Shown here: positions 37,915 through 46,835 of the stretch, piece after piece
Numbering within the stretch: position 1 is the first letter of the stretch
Layout of the letters: each line of letters opens with the position of its first letter
Assembly: GCF_001641335.1 (NCBI RefSeq)
Contig: NZ_LVEM01000001.1
Coordinates: 1,524,580 to 1,588,579 of the forward strand
DNA length: 64,000 nt
Direction: 5' to 3'
From: Bradyrhizobium stylosanthis
Lineage (GTDB): Bacteria > Pseudomonadota > Alphaproteobacteria > Rhizobiales > Xanthobacteraceae
The notes under the pieces: generated by a model
Told to the model about the DNA's origin: nothing
Seen by the model: only the letters and a program-made list of their open reading frames with translations
Database searches by the model: none
Position numbers and translations under genes: made by a program

Positions 37915-39519
37915 TCACATCCTGAACAGGCCGAACTTGGTGGGCTCGATCGGCGCATTCGCCGCCGCCGAGAGGCCGAGGCCGAGCACGAGGCGGGTGT
38001 CGGCCGGGTCGATCACGCCGTCGTCCCACAGCCGCGCGGTCGCGTAATACGGGTGCCCCTGGCTCTCATATTGCGCGCGGATCGGCTCGCGGAATTTGTC
38101 TTCCGCTTCCTTCGACCAGCTATCGCCCTTGGCCTCGATATTGTCGCGCCGGACCTGGCTCAGCACCATCGAGGCCTGCTCGCCGCCCATCACCGAGATG
38201 CGCGCGTTCGGCCACATCCAGAGGAAGCGCGGCGAATAGGCGCGGCCGCACATGCCGTAATTGCCGGCGCCGTAGGAGCCGCCGATCACGACGGTGAATT
38301 TCGGCACCGAGGCGGTCGCGACCGCCGTGACAAGCTTGGCGCCGTCGCGCGCGATGCCGCCGGCCTCGTATTTCTTGCCGACCATGAAGCCGGTGATGTT
38401 CTGCAGGAACACCAGGGGAATACCGCGCTGGCAGCACAGCTCGATGAAATGCGCGCCCTTTAGCGAGCTTTCGCTGAAGAGAATGCCGTTGTTGGCGATG
38501 ATGCCGACCGGATAGCCCCAGATATGGGCGAAGCCGCACACCAGCGTCGTGCCGTAGAGCTTCTTGAACTCGTCGAATTCCGAGCCGTCGACGACGCGGG
38601 CGATGATGTCACGGACATCGAATGGCTTGCGGCCGTCCACGGGCACCACGCCGTAGATCTCCTCCGCGGCAAACAGCGGATCGCGCGGGGGATGCATGTT
38701 GAGGTTCGGCTGCACCGACGGCTTCAGCGTGCCGACGATGCGGCGGGCGATCCCGATCGCATGGGCATCGTTCTGGGCGTAGTGATCGGTCACGCCCGAC
38801 TGCCGCGAATGCACATCGGCGCCGCCGAGCTCTTCCGCGCTCACGACCTCTCCGGTTGCAGCCTTCACCAGCGGCGGGCCGCCGAGGAAGATCGTGCCTT
38901 GATTCCGCACGATGATGCTCTCGTCCGACATCGCGGGGACATAGGCGCCGCCGGCGGTGCAGGAGCCCATCACGATCGCGATCTGCGGAATGCCCTGCGA
39001 TGACATCTGCGCCTGATTGTAGAAGATGCGGCCGAAATGCCGCTCGTCCGGAAAGATCTCGTCCTGAAGCGGCAGGAAGGCGCCGCCGGAATCGACCATG
39101 TAGACGCAGGGCAGATTGTTCTGCCGCGCGATGTCCTGCGCGCGCAGATGCTTCTTCACGGTCATCGGGTAGTAGGTGCCGCCTTTGATGGTGGCGTCAT
39201 TGGCGACGATGACGCATTCGCGGCCCGAGATGCGCCCGACGCCGGTGACGACGCTCGCCGAATGCACGTCGCCGCCATAGAGGCCGTAGGCCGCCAGCGG
39301 CGACAGCTCGAGGAACGAGGTGCCGGGATCGACCAGGAGGTCGACGCGCTCGCGCGCCAGCATCTTGCCGCGTGAGGTGTGGCGATTGCGCGAGGCCTCG
39401 CCGCCGCCGCCGGCGACCTGGCTGAGCTTTTCGCGCAAGTCCGCGACCAGGCCGCGCATGGCCTCGGCGTTGCGTGCGAAGTCTGATGAGGACGGATCGA
39501 TGCTGGAATGGAGCGGCAT
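37915..39519 (-). CDS. mccB: Methylcrotonyl-CoA carboxylase, carboxyltransferase beta subunit
   Basis: 534 residues of the acyl-CoA carboxyltransferase family. It shows [20 protein letters not shown] near the N-terminus, [37 protein letters not shown] and, in the C-terminal half, [20 protein letters not shown], which form the acyl-CoA and biotin oxyanion sites. It transfers the carboxyl group to 3-methylcrotonyl-CoA. It lies 81 bp after ivd. Confidence 0.94.
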   Translation of the reverse strand: MPLHSSIDPSSSDFARNAEAMRGLVADLREKLSQVAGGGGEASRNRHTSRGKMLARERVDLLVDPGTSFLELSPLAAYGLYGGDVHSASVVTGVGRISGRECVIVANDATIKGGTYYPMTVKKHLRAQDIARQNNLPCVYMVDSGGAFLPLQDEIFPDERHFGRIFYNQAQMSSQGIPQIAIVMGSCTAGGAYVPAMSDESIIVRNQGTIFLGGPPLVKAATGEVVSAEELGGADVHSRQSGVTDHYAQNDAHAIGIARRIVGTLKPSVQPNLNMHPPRDPLFAAEEIYGVVPVDGRKPFDVRDIIARVVDGSEFDEFKKLYGTTLVCGFAHIWGYPVGIIANNGILFSESSLKGAHFIELCCQRGIPLVFLQNITGFMVGKKYEAGGIARDGAKLVTAVATASVPKFTVVIGGSYGAGNYGMCGRAYSPRFLWMWPNARISVMGGEQASMVLSQVRRDNIEAKGDSWSKEAEDKFREPIRAQYESQGHPYYATARLWDDGVIDPADTRLVLGLGLSAAANAPIEPTKFGLFRM

Positions 39520-39600
39520 GCAGGTCCCGGGTGGCTGGTGAGGTCTGAGAGGCCGCGGACAGGTTGGACCAGTTCCGCGGCAATTCCAATTGGGAGGAGC

Positions 39601-40773
39601 TTACGCGGTCTCCGCCATCAGCTCGCGGCCGATCAGCATGCGGCGCACCTCGGATGTGCCGGCGCCGATCTCGTAGAGCTTTGCGTCGCGCCACAGGCGC
39701 CCGACGGGGAATTCGCTGGTGTAGCCGACGCCGCCCAGCGCCTGGATCGCCTCGCCCGCCATCCAGGTCGCCTTCTCCGCGGAATAGAGGATCGCGGCGG
39801 CGGCGTCCTTGCGCAAGCTGCGGGCATGATCGGCGCGGTCGCAGGCGCGTCCGACCGCATAGACATAGGCCCGCGTGGCCTGCCAGGTCGCATACATGTC
39901 GGCGAGCTTGCCCTGCATCAGCTGGAAATCGCCGATCGGTTGGCCGAACTGCTTGCGCTCGTGCATGTAGGGCACGACAGCGTCCATGCAGGCCGCCATG
40001 ATGCCGAGCGGGCCGCCCGAGAGCACCGCGCGCTCGTAGTCGAGGCCGGACATCAGCACCTTCACGCCCTCGCCCACCTTGCCCATCACGTTCTCCTCCG
40101 GCACCTCGCACTCGTCGAAGAACAGCGGATAGGTGTTGGAGCCGCGCATGCCGAGCTTGTCGAGATGCTGGCCGTGGGTGAAGCCCTTAAAACCCTTCTC
40201 GATCAGGAAGGCGGTCATGCCGCGCGGACCGGCCTCCGGATCGGTCTTGGCGTAGACCACCAGCACGTCGGCATCGCCGCCATTGGTGATCCACATTTTC
40301 GAGCCGTTGAGCACGTAGCGGTCGCCGCGCTTGTCGGCGCGCAGCTTCATCGAAACCACGTCGGAGCCGGCGCCCGGCTCGGACATCGCGAGCGCGCCGA
40401 CATACTCGCCGGAGATCAGCTTGGGCAGATAGCGCTGGCGCTGGGCGTCGTTGCCGTTGCGGCGGATCTGGTTGACGCAGAGGTTGGAATGGGCGCCGTA
40501 GGACAGCCCCACGGCCGCCGAGCCGCGCGAAATCTCCTCCATGGCGACGACATGGGCGAGATAGCCCATGCTGGAGCCGCCATATTGCTCCGGCGCGGTC
40601 ATGCCGAGCAGGCCGAGGTCGCCGAAGCGCTTCCACAGGTCTGCCGGAAACAGATTGGCTTTCTCGATCTCGGCCGCGCGCGGGGTGATCTCCGCCTCCA
40701 CGAAGGCGCGGAGCGTGTCGCGCAGCATGCCGATGTCTTCGCCCAGATCGAAATCGATGCTCGGGATGTTCAA
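39601..40773 (-). CDS. ivd: Isovaleryl-CoA dehydrogenase
   Basis: 390-residue FAD acyl-CoA dehydrogenase. Motifs are [13 protein letters not shown] and [20 protein letters not shown], then [19 protein letters not shown]. Glu in [15 protein letters not shown] matches the unusual catalytic glutamate position of isovaleryl-CoA dehydrogenases. It starts the leucine operon, oxidising isovaleryl-CoA to 3-methylcrotonyl-CoA. The start is a TTG at 40773, supported by GGAGG seven bases upstream; no ATG fits as well. Confidence 0.94.
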   Translation of the reverse strand: MNIPSIDFDLGEDIGMLRDTLRAFVEAEITPRAAEIEKANLFPADLWKRFGDLGLLGMTAPEQYGGSSMGYLAHVVAMEEISRGSAAVGLSYGAHSNLCVNQIRRNGNDAQRQRYLPKLISGEYVGALAMSEPGAGSDVVSMKLRADKRGDRYVLNGSKMWITNGGDADVLVVYAKTDPEAGPRGMTAFLIEKGFKGFTHGQHLDKLGMRGSNTYPLFFDECEVPEENVMGKVGEGVKVLMSGLDYERAVLSGGPLGIMAACMDAVVPYMHERKQFGQPIGDFQLMQGKLADMYATWQATRAYVYAVGRACDRADHARSLRKDAAAAILYSAEKATWMAGEAIQALGGVGYTSEFPVGRLWRDAKLYEIGAGTSEVRRMLIGRELMAETA

Positions 40774-40847
40774 GGCGATTCCTCCGTAATTTGAGACCGA
40801 ACCTAGCCGGGAGCGGGCCCTCTTGCGGTCGAAAAGGTTGCATTTTC

Positions 40848-40861
40848 CGCCAAACTTGGCG
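40848..40861. promoter_or_regulatory. Possible operator between ivd and the AraC regulator
   Basis: Short palindrome CGCCAA-AC-TTGGCG in the 109-bp divergent region, 21 bases before the AraC-type gene start. It could be a regulator site; AraC proteins more often use direct repeats, so support is weak. Confidence 0.3.
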
Positions 40862-40882
40862 AGGATTTTCCCGAGGAGTCCG

Positions 40883-41911
40883 ATGCCTTTTCAGGTCGCA
40901 ACCGCAGTTCCGCGCCGCGCCGTCACCCCCGCCGCCTTCGTCCGCGGCGTGGTGGCCGCCTATGCGCGCTACGGCCGCGATCCGGCCGAGGCCCTCAGCC
41001 GGGGCCAGGTGGCGCCGGACCTCGTCAATTCCCCGGACGGACGGGTCACCGCGACCCAGTTCGAGGCCCTCGCCGGCCATGCCATGCGCGAGCTCGACGA
41101 CGAGGCGCTGGGCTGGTTCTCGCGCCGGCTGCCATGGGGCACCTATGGCATGCTGTGCCGCGCCTCGATCACGGCGCCGACGCTGGAGGTAGCGCTCAAG
41201 CGCTGGTGCCGGCATCACCGCCTGCTCACCGAGGACGTGCTGCTCGACCTCGCCGTCGGCGAGGAGACCGCGACGGTGACCATTCGCGAGCTGCGCGACC
41301 TCGGCGCCTTCCGCGAATTCTGCCTCGTCACCCTGCTCCGCTACGTGCTCGGCTTCTCCTGCTGGGCGGTGGATTCCAGGATCGCGCTGCGCGCCGCCGA
41401 ATTTCCCTTTCCCGAGCCCGGCCACGTCTCGGTCTATCCGACCATCTTCTCACGGACCATCCGCTTCGATGCGGCCCGCGCAGCCATCGTGTTCGACAAG
41501 CACTATCTCTCGCTGCCGCTGACGCGCAGCGCCGCCGATCTCGACAACATGCTCAAGGGGGCGCTCAGGCTGACCGTGCTGCCCTACCGGCGCGACCGCC
41601 TGCTGGTCGAGCGCGTCCGCCGCGTACTGCGCAATGCGCGCGGACGGGTGCTCGGCGCCGAGGACGTCGCAAGCGAGCTCGCGCTCTCCACCCGCACCAT
41701 GCATCGCCGCCTGCGCGAGGAAGCCACCTCGCTGCGCGATCTTAAGGAAGAAGCAAAGTTCGAGCTGGCAAAGCAGGAGCTGATGCGCGGCCGCACGCCG
41801 ATCAAGCGCATCGCGGAGATCGCCGGCTTCCGCAACGAGAAAAGTTTTTCGCGGGCCTTCCGGACCTGGACCGGCGCGAGCCCGCGCGAGTTTCGCGACC
41901 GGTACCGGTAA
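40883..41911 (+). CDS. AraC-family regulator, likely of the leucine operon
   Basis: 342 residues. The ATG at 40883 follows GAGGAG. The N-terminal two thirds resemble the arabinose-binding-like domain of the OruR/ArgR-type AraC subfamily, including [13 protein letters not shown]. The C-terminus has a two-helix-turn-helix AraC domain ([20 protein letters not shown], then [20 protein letters not shown]). It is divergent from ivd, so it is the obvious candidate regulator. In pseudomonads the equivalent operon uses a MerR-type LiuR, so this would be a different arrangement. Confidence 0.88.
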   Translation: MPFQVATAVPRRAVTPAAFVRGVVAAYARYGRDPAEALSRGQVAPDLVNSPDGRVTATQFEALAGHAMRELDDEALGWFSRRLPWGTYGMLCRASITAPTLEVALKRWCRHHRLLTEDVLLDLAVGEETATVTIRELRDLGAFREFCLVTLLRYVLGFSCWAVDSRIALRAAEFPFPEPGHVSVYPTIFSRTIRFDAARAAIVFDKHYLSLPLTRSAADLDNMLKGALRLTVLPYRRDRLLVERVRRVLRNARGRVLGAEDVASELALSTRTMHRRLREEATSLRDLKEEAKFELAKQELMRGRTPIKRIAEIAGFRNEKSFSRAFRTWTGASPREFRDRYR

Positions 41912-41941
41912 GCCCCGCGCGCGCCTGCCGGACATAAATTG

Positions 41942-41971
41942 ACGGCCCCCGAGATCGCTCTCGGAGGCCGC
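41942..41971 (-). terminator. Hairpin between convergent genes
   Basis: Stem GGCCCCCGAGA / TCTCGGAGGCC (one mismatch) around GATCGC. On the minus strand it is followed by GTCAATTT. It probably ends both the AraC gene and the DUF3551 gene. Confidence 0.55.
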
Positions 41972-42002
41972 AATGTCCCGGAGGAGATATCCGTTTCAGC
42001 CG

Positions 42003-42290
42003 TTAGTTCTGTGCGCCGGCGCGAGCCTTGGGCTGCTTGGTCTGCTTCGGCTGGAACGCAAGAGCGTCGTTGTTGGTCTTCGCGCCACCGGCCTGCGAGC
42101 ACGAGCCGCCGATGCCGCCGGCGGCCTGACGGCAGGCTTCCATGGTCGGATAACCGCAGCCATGCGCGGCCTGGGCGCCGTTGGTGATGCAGTAATCCTC
42201 TGCCTGCGCAGCCGGCGCGGTCATCATCAAAAACGCAGAGGCGAACAGCGTCGCAGCGGATGCGACGAACGTCTTCGAAATCGAGGTCAT
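42003..42290 (-). CDS. DUF3551 exported protein
   Basis: 95 residues. The ATG at 42290 gives a signal peptide (VASAATLFASAFLMMTAPAA, cleavage near AQAE). The mature part has the DUF3551 cysteine pattern: DYCITNGAQAAHGCGYPTME, then ACRQAAGG and GGSCSQ. The four cysteines probably pair in the periplasm. The family is abundant in Bradyrhizobium and uncharacterised. The C-terminal tail is unusual in being lysine/glutamine-rich (FQPKQTKQPKARAG). Confidence 0.8.
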   Translation of the reverse strand: MTSISKTFVASAATLFASAFLMMTAPAAQAEDYCITNGAQAAHGCGYPTMEACRQAAGGIGGSCSQAGGAKTNNDALAFQPKQTKQPKARAGAQN

Positions 42291-42503
42291 GTTGTCTTTT
42301 CCTGGCTCAGGGTCCCACAAAAGAGTCCTCCGCATGCGACGCAGGCGCGAGGTACACACCTCGGATGTAGGCCGCCGTCAGGAACCGACAATCACGGTTC
42401 AGCGCATTGCAGGACTTCCCAAATCACATGTCAAAATTAGGTGAGTTACTAAGCATTATAATTCGGCTTTGGTGAAATCCCCGATTCGCACGCCGCGGCC
42501 CGG

Positions 42504-42995
42504 CTAGCCCGCCGGCAGCGCCGCCACCTCCTGCAACGGCAGCGGCACGTCCTTGGCCACGCCGAGCACGGGGAAGCTGCGGACGTTCTTCACGTTCGGC
42601 ATGGCCGCGAAATGCAATAGCTGCTGGCGCATGCTCTCGACGCTCGGTGCCACGCATTTGAGGAGATAGTCGGTGTCGCCCGAGATCCGCCAGCACTGCT
42701 GGATGCGCGGGATCGCGGCGATCGAGCCCTCGAACGCCTCCAGCACAGGCTGGGCCTGGCTGCCGAGCTGGATCGAGACGAACGACACCACCTCATAGCC
42801 GAGCCGCCGCTCGTCGATGACGGCGCGGACCGCCCGGATCACGCCGCGGCTGAACAGCGATTTCAGCCGTCGCAGGCAGTTCGGCGCGGACACGCCGACG
42901 CGCAGCGCCAGCTCGTTGTTGCGAACCCGCCCATCCTCTTGGAGCTCGGCAAGTATCTTCAGATCGACGCCGTCGAGCTGGTCACGCCCCGCCAT
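42504..42995 (-). CDS. Lrp/AsnC-family regulator
   Basis: 163 residues. The N-terminal helix-turn-helix has LDGVDLKILAELQEDGRVRN and ELALRVGVSAPNCLRRLKSL. The C-terminal RAM/ligand domain shows IQQCWRISGDTDYLLKC, with G-D-x-D-Y typical of the effector site. It responds to amino acids in most relatives. It is not next to an obvious target; the leucine operon is 2 kb away. Confidence 0.92.
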   Translation of the reverse strand: MAGRDQLDGVDLKILAELQEDGRVRNNELALRVGVSAPNCLRRLKSLFSRGVIRAVRAVIDERRLGYEVVSFVSIQLGSQAQPVLEAFEGSIAAIPRIQQCWRISGDTDYLLKCVAPSVESMRQQLLHFAAMPNVKNVRSFPVLGVAKDVPLPLQEVAALPAG

Positions 42996-43112
42996 CCCCT
43001 GCCCTCGTCATGGTCCCGTCACGCGGGAAGCGAAGCACGGGGCGGAAGAGGTGCCAAGGGGCCGGAGCTGCGCATGTCGCTCCCCGCGCGCGAGCAGAAT
43101 ACCTCTCTCCGC

Positions 43113-43232
43113 CGTCATGGCCGGGCATAGCCGTCCGAAGGACGGCGTCGCTTCCGCTCGCCTATGTCCCGGCCATCCACGGACTTTCAGGCGCCCAAAA
43201 CGTAGATGCCCGGGACGGGCCCGGGCATGACG
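43113..43232. repeat. Palindromic repeat, family A with nested palindrome
   Basis: Same ends as 8834-8920 (CGTCATGGCCGGGC / GCCCGGGCATGACG), but the left arm is interrupted by about 34 extra bases. The interruption begins CATAGCCGTCCGAAGGACGG and ends CGCCTATG, and is itself an inverted repeat. This looks like one repeat unit inserted into another. Confidence 0.8.
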
Positions 43233-43258
43233 AATTCGGCGTGCGTGGAGGCTGGTCG

Positions 43259-43564
43259 TTAATGCGTCCAGGGCTCGCCGCGGCGGAACGAGAAATTGTC
43301 GGCATAGGCGACCGGGCGGCGGATCGATTCCTGGGGCTCGATGACCTGGTAGGCAATGCCCTTACGCTCGCAATAGGCGACCGCCTCGTCCTTGCTGTCG
43401 AAGCGAAGGGTGATCTGCTGCTTCATGTCGCCCGACGAGGTCCAGCCCATCAGCGGCTCCACCGACCGCGGCTGCTCCGGCTCGTAGTCCAGCTGCCATT
43501 CCTTCGTCTTGGACCGGCCGGATTGCATCGCGTTCTTGGCGGGCTTGAAAATGCGTGCGGTCAT
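43259..43564 (-). CDS. ETC complex I subunit (NDUFS4-like)
   Basis: 101 residues. MTARIFKPAKNAMQSGRSKT then WQLDYEPEQPRSVEPLMGWT and the C-terminal YADNFSFRRGEPWTH match the alphaproteobacterial homologue of the mitochondrial 18-kDa NDUFS4 accessory subunit of NADH:quinone oxidoreductase. It is cytoplasmic and binds the peripheral arm of complex I. As is common, it is encoded away from the nuo operon. Confidence 0.9.
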   Translation of the reverse strand: MTARIFKPAKNAMQSGRSKTKEWQLDYEPEQPRSVEPLMGWTSSGDMKQQITLRFDSKDEAVAYCERKGIAYQVIEPQESIRRPVAYADNFSFRRGEPWTH

Positions 43565-43824
43565 GGGTGGTCCGGGCCTCGTTTTGCGTCTTTATCGTTC
43601 AATTTCGATGCGTCAGGGTGGCAGTTGTTGCAAACCTCAGGGATAGTATAGAGACACCGATCGGGAACTGATTGGTGATTCCGGCCCTCCGGTAGCCTCT
43701 GCGACGGTATAGTCATTATGCTGCACCGTGACAATTGCGTACCCGCCTCCCGCCCCGGGGTCCCGCCCGGGGCTACTGCCTCGCCGACATCAGCGTATCC
43801 GTCCTTTCCGAGAGCTCCCGTCGC

Positions 43825-44997
43825 ATGGCCTTCCTGAACATCAACGCCACGCTGCCCGAAAAGGGCCGCGACCTCCGGCTCGACCTGTTTCGCGGTGTCG
43901 CCAACTGGGCGATCTTCCTCGACCACATCCCCGACAACGTGGTGAACTGGATCACCACGCGCAATTACGGCTTTTCCGACGCGGCCGACCTGTTCGTCTT
44001 CATCTCCGGCTACACCGCCTCCTTCGTCTATGCGCGGATGATGCTGGAACGCGGCTTCATCGTCGGCGCCACCCGGCTGACCAAGCGGGTCTGGCAGCTC
44101 TACGTCGCCCACATCATCCTGTTCGTGATCTACATCGCCTCGATCAGCTATCTGGCGCTGCGCTTCGGCGATTCCGAGATGATCAACGAGTTCAACGTCG
44201 CCGGCCTCGTCGATAACGCCACCGAGACGCTGCGCCAGGGCCTGTTCCTGCGCTTCAAGCCGCTCAATCTCGACGTGCTGCCGCTCTATATCGTGCTGAT
44301 GGGCCTGTTCCCGCCGGTGCTGTGGTTCATGCTGCGCAAGCCCGACCTGACCATGGCGCTGTCGATCGTGCTGTGGCTCACCGCGCGCCATTTCGGCCTC
44401 AACCTGACCGCCTATCCGGCCGGCCAGTGGTACTTCAACCCCTATTGCTGGCAGGTGCTGTTCGTGTTCGGCGCCTGGTGCGCCATGGGCGGCGCCCGTC
44501 GTTCGATGACGCTGATCAACTCGCCGATTACGCTGTGGCTCTGCCTTGCCTATCTCGCCTTCGCGCTCGTCATGACCATGGCCGGCCGCTTCCCCACCTT
44601 CGGCGGCATGTTCCCGGAATGGCTGTTCTCGGCCTTCAATCCGAACGACAAGACCAACCTTGCGCCCTACCGCTTCCTCCACTTCGTGGTGATCGTGGTG
44701 CTGGTGATCCGCTTCGTGCCGAAGGACTGGCCGGGGCTGGAGTGGAAGGTGTTCGATCCGCTGATCGTCTGCGGCCAGCAATCGCTCGCGGTGTTCTGCG
44801 TCGGCGTGTTCCTGTCCTTCGTCGGCCATTTCGAGCTGTCGATGAGCTCGGGCTCGCTGTTTGCGCAGCTCTTCGTCAGCATCGCCGGCATCGCGATCAT
44901 GACCACGGTGGCCTATTACATCTCGTGGTCGAAGAAGCAGGACAAGCCGCTGAAGCCGCCGCCGCCCAAGCCGGCAGCCGCGGCCAAGGCGGCCTGA
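43825..44997 (+). CDS. opgC: OpgC-like acyltransferase membrane protein
   Basis: 390 residues, about ten membrane segments. It starts MAFLNINATLPEKGRDLRLD and continues LFRGVANWAIFLDHIPDN, ADLFVFISGYTASFVYAR. This is the OpgC family pattern (R-D-x-R-x-D...F-x-D-H). OpgC adds acyl (succinyl) groups to osmoregulated periplasmic glucans in alphaproteobacteria. The tail is a proline/lysine-rich cytoplasmic extension. The open frame begins earlier, but the ATG at 43825 matches the family start. No glucan synthase gene is adjacent. Confidence 0.85.
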   Translation: MAFLNINATLPEKGRDLRLDLFRGVANWAIFLDHIPDNVVNWITTRNYGFSDAADLFVFISGYTASFVYARMMLERGFIVGATRLTKRVWQLYVAHIILFVIYIASISYLALRFGDSEMINEFNVAGLVDNATETLRQGLFLRFKPLNLDVLPLYIVLMGLFPPVLWFMLRKPDLTMALSIVLWLTARHFGLNLTAYPAGQWYFNPYCWQVLFVFGAWCAMGGARRSMTLINSPITLWLCLAYLAFALVMTMAGRFPTFGGMFPEWLFSAFNPNDKTNLAPYRFLHFVVIVVLVIRFVPKDWPGLEWKVFDPLIVCGQQSLAVFCVGVFLSFVGHFELSMSSGSLFAQLFVSIAGIAIMTTVAYYISWSKKQDKPLKPPPPKPAAAAKAA

Positions 44998-45037
44998 GCA
45001 AGGCCGCCTGAAGGAAGACCGCTGAGAGAGGCGGCGG

Positions 45038-45232
45038 CTAAGCCGCCTCCTCGCCGTCGAATTCGGTGAATTTCTTGTAGATCCAGTCGCGGCCGTCGTG
45101 GCGCCGCCAGACCTTGCCGTAAACCAGCTGCCCGTTGATCGAGCGCCGCGGCACGATCACCGTCCAGAGGTGCCAGATTTCGGTCCAGCTCGCTTGCGAA
45201 CTGACGATTTTGAAATTGCGATCGAAAGACAT
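45038..45232 (-). CDS. 64-residue hypothetical protein
   Basis: Starts MSFDRNFKIVSSQASWTEIW and continues RSINGQLVYGKVWRRHDGRD with an acidic end. Aromatic-rich, small beta-type soluble protein with no known domain. A GC-rich hairpin overlaps its stop and lies 26 bases after the convergent OpgC-like gene. Confidence 0.6.
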   Translation of the reverse strand: MSFDRNFKIVSSQASWTEIWHLWTVIVPRRSINGQLVYGKVWRRHDGRDWIYKKFTEFDGEEAA

Positions 45233-45711
45233 GACGCAGAACTCGACTGATACGCGCGCCGCAACGAACTGTGACCTTGTGTGAGCACGGATTTCAGGCA
45301 GCCGTCGCGGGCCAGGGCCGATTTGACCACGCCGGCGGAAGCGGCCGCAACAACCGCTCGCCCTTAACCTAACCGGTCAACCTTACCCGCCGCGAACGGC
45401 CGGCGAGACAGGTTGAAACCCGGCGCCGGCTTTTCTAGAATAGATGCGCAATTTGAGAACGAGCGCGCCGTTTTGGACGCGTGGCGATTTTGACCGACAT
45501 TGATTTTGAAGAATGACTTACTCGGCTGGGGCGATCGCAATGAACTTGCAGTGTGTATGTCTGCGCCTGGCGGTGCGTTCGACACCGCCTGCCCCGCTGC
45601 TCCTGACATCTGTCCAGGAGCCCCCCAAGCCCGCCAACGACAATCAGATGGTCTGGCCGTTCGTACCGTTTCCGCCCGGCTGGCACGCATCGAGCTGATT
45701 GCGCCTGCCTG
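45233..45711. other. Mostly non-coding stretch
   Basis: Holds the upstream side of the 64-residue gene and one doubtful small ORF at 45513-45698. The motif TTAACCTAACCG at 45364-45375 also occurs near 52234. Nothing else was recognised. Confidence 0.4.
45513..45698 (+). CDS. Doubtful small ORF
   Basis: 61 codons; the second half (EPPKPANDNQMVWPFVPFPP) looks like a real protein tail of the PANDN-containing small proteins common in this genus. The first half and the start do not, and no good ribosome site is seen. The structured repeat at 45712 follows 14 bases after its stop, so they may share a transcript. Confidence 0.3.
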   Translation: MTYSAGAIAMNLQCVCLRLAVRSTPPAPLLLTSVQEPPKPANDNQMVWPFVPFPPGWHASS

Positions 45712-45788
45712 AAAAAGCGCAACGCCGCACAAGCGGAATATCATCGCTTGGCGGCGTCCGTTTAGACATTGGGCGCTGAAATCCCCAA
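45712..45788 (+). ncRNA. Two-hairpin structured element (copy 1)
   Basis: Hairpin 1 (45722-45757) has outer stem ACGCCGC/GCGGCGT and inner stem AAGCG/CGCTT around the loop GAATATCAT. Hairpin 2 (45769-45788) is TTGGG-CGCTGAAATC-CCCAA. A homologous element in the opposite orientation at 53148-53225 keeps both loops but changes the stem bases in a compensatory way. It could be a small RNA, a UTR element or a structured repeat; no promoter was identified. Confidence 0.5.
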
Positions 45789-45859
45789 CACCCTTTTGTC
45801 TGTGGCGACAGCCAAAGGTTCGATGAATCCCAGGTAATTCTGCGCCGTGTGCTGTGCGG

Positions 45860-46270
45860 CTAGACGGCGGCGGCGACACTGGACGTGCTGGTGGACGCGC
45901 TCTGGGCACCGGTCCCGAGCGCGCCTTGCGCGTTGTAGGTTTGCCCCGCCTGACTGCCTTGACCACCTTGCGAGCTCGCGGACGTCTCGACCTCGGTCGT
46001 GCCGTCGGAATAGGTGATCGTCGTTGTGGTGACGCCGTCGATGGTGATGGAGACCTCGCTGACGATGGTCTTGGCCGACCCGCCGCCTCCCGATCCCGAG
46101 CTTCCGCCCGCCGACTGCGAAGACGATGCGGCCGATGCCGCCGATGTCGATGACGTCGCCGCTGTCGACGAAGCCGCCGACGTCGAGGATGCCGCAGACG
46201 TCGAGGCCGTCGCGCTCGATGCGGACGTCGTCATGGCGGCAACGGTTGATGCAATCGCACTGATCGACAT
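45860..46270 (-). CDS. Ser/Ala/Thr-rich low-complexity protein
   Basis: 136 residues from the ATG at 46270, which has GAGG upstream. About 50 residues of Ser/Ala/Thr with almost no charge are followed by SGSGGGGSAKTIVSEVSITI and then a strand-like part (DGVTTTTITYSDGTTEVETS). The charge-free composition suggests a secreted or surface-linked linker protein, but no clear signal peptide is present. Function unknown. Confidence 0.6.
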   Translation of the reverse strand: MSISAIASTVAAMTTSASSATASTSAASSTSAASSTAATSSTSAASAASSSQSAGGSSGSGGGGSAKTIVSEVSITIDGVTTTTITYSDGTTEVETSASSQGGQGSQAGQTYNAQGALGTGAQSASTSTSSVAAAV

Positions 46271-46623
46271 GAAAGCCTCGCTTGAAGATGTCCCCGGGCG
46301 CGGCGGCGTCGCCTGCGCGATCATCTCCTTCAACGCGGCGGTCGGGCGAAGCAGGCGCGAGGAGCGTGAAAAAAATCGACGTGATAGACATTTTTCGCAC
46401 CCGGGCGCCGCAACCAAACGGCCATCCGCGCGTTGCTGTTTTTTCCCTCCGCCTTTTCCCCTCTGTTTTCCCACCCCTGGCACCCGCGTGCGTCGCAGTC
46501 TGCGCGCCCGCTATGGATGCCCAGTCATCTCGTCTCACGTCCGTGTGAGCTGGAGCGCGGCCGGTGAATTTCTTCGACCGAGCAGAGACCAATCAAGAGC
46601 AGGCCGCAAGGCAAGGGGATGCT
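46271..46623. other. Intergenic region between divergent genes
   Basis: Contains pyrimidine-rich runs around 46438-46470. No gene was recognised. AAGGGG at the right end is the ribosome site of the next small gene. Confidence 0.5.
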
Positions 46624-46785
46624 GTGAGCCAGATTGATACGACCGAGAAACTCGAGAGCGCGCCTGAAGCCAAAAATTCGCTGTTCGCACTCTGCGGCCT
46701 CGGCTTTGCCGCCATCGCCATGCTTGGCTGGATCTGCGCCCTCGCCTGGATCGCCTGGCGTCTCGCCGACTGGCTGCTGTTCTGA
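46624..46785 (+). CDS. 53-residue single-span membrane protein (paralogue of 22823)
   Basis: A GTG start at 46624 is decided by AAGGGG five bases upstream, although the frame is open from a GTG at 46564. The product is MSQIDTTEKLESAPEAKNSL followed by one membrane segment (GLGFAAIAMLGWICALAW) and WRLADWLLF. Its length and layout are the same as the protein at 22823-22984, which supports the chosen start and a shared, unknown function. Confidence 0.6.
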   Translation: MSQIDTTEKLESAPEAKNSLFALCGLGFAAIAMLGWICALAWIAWRLADWLLF

Positions 46786-46797
46786 ACTCCGGAACGC

Positions 46798-46826
46798 GGC
46801 CGGCTCCCGGCAACGGGAGCGGCCTC
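46798..46826. terminator. Hairpin between convergent genes
   Basis: Stem GGCCG-CTCCCG / CGGGAG-CGGCC with loop GCAA, placed between the 53-residue gene and the porin gene. No T-run follows on either side. Confidence 0.4.
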
Positions 46827-46835
46827 CCGACCGCA

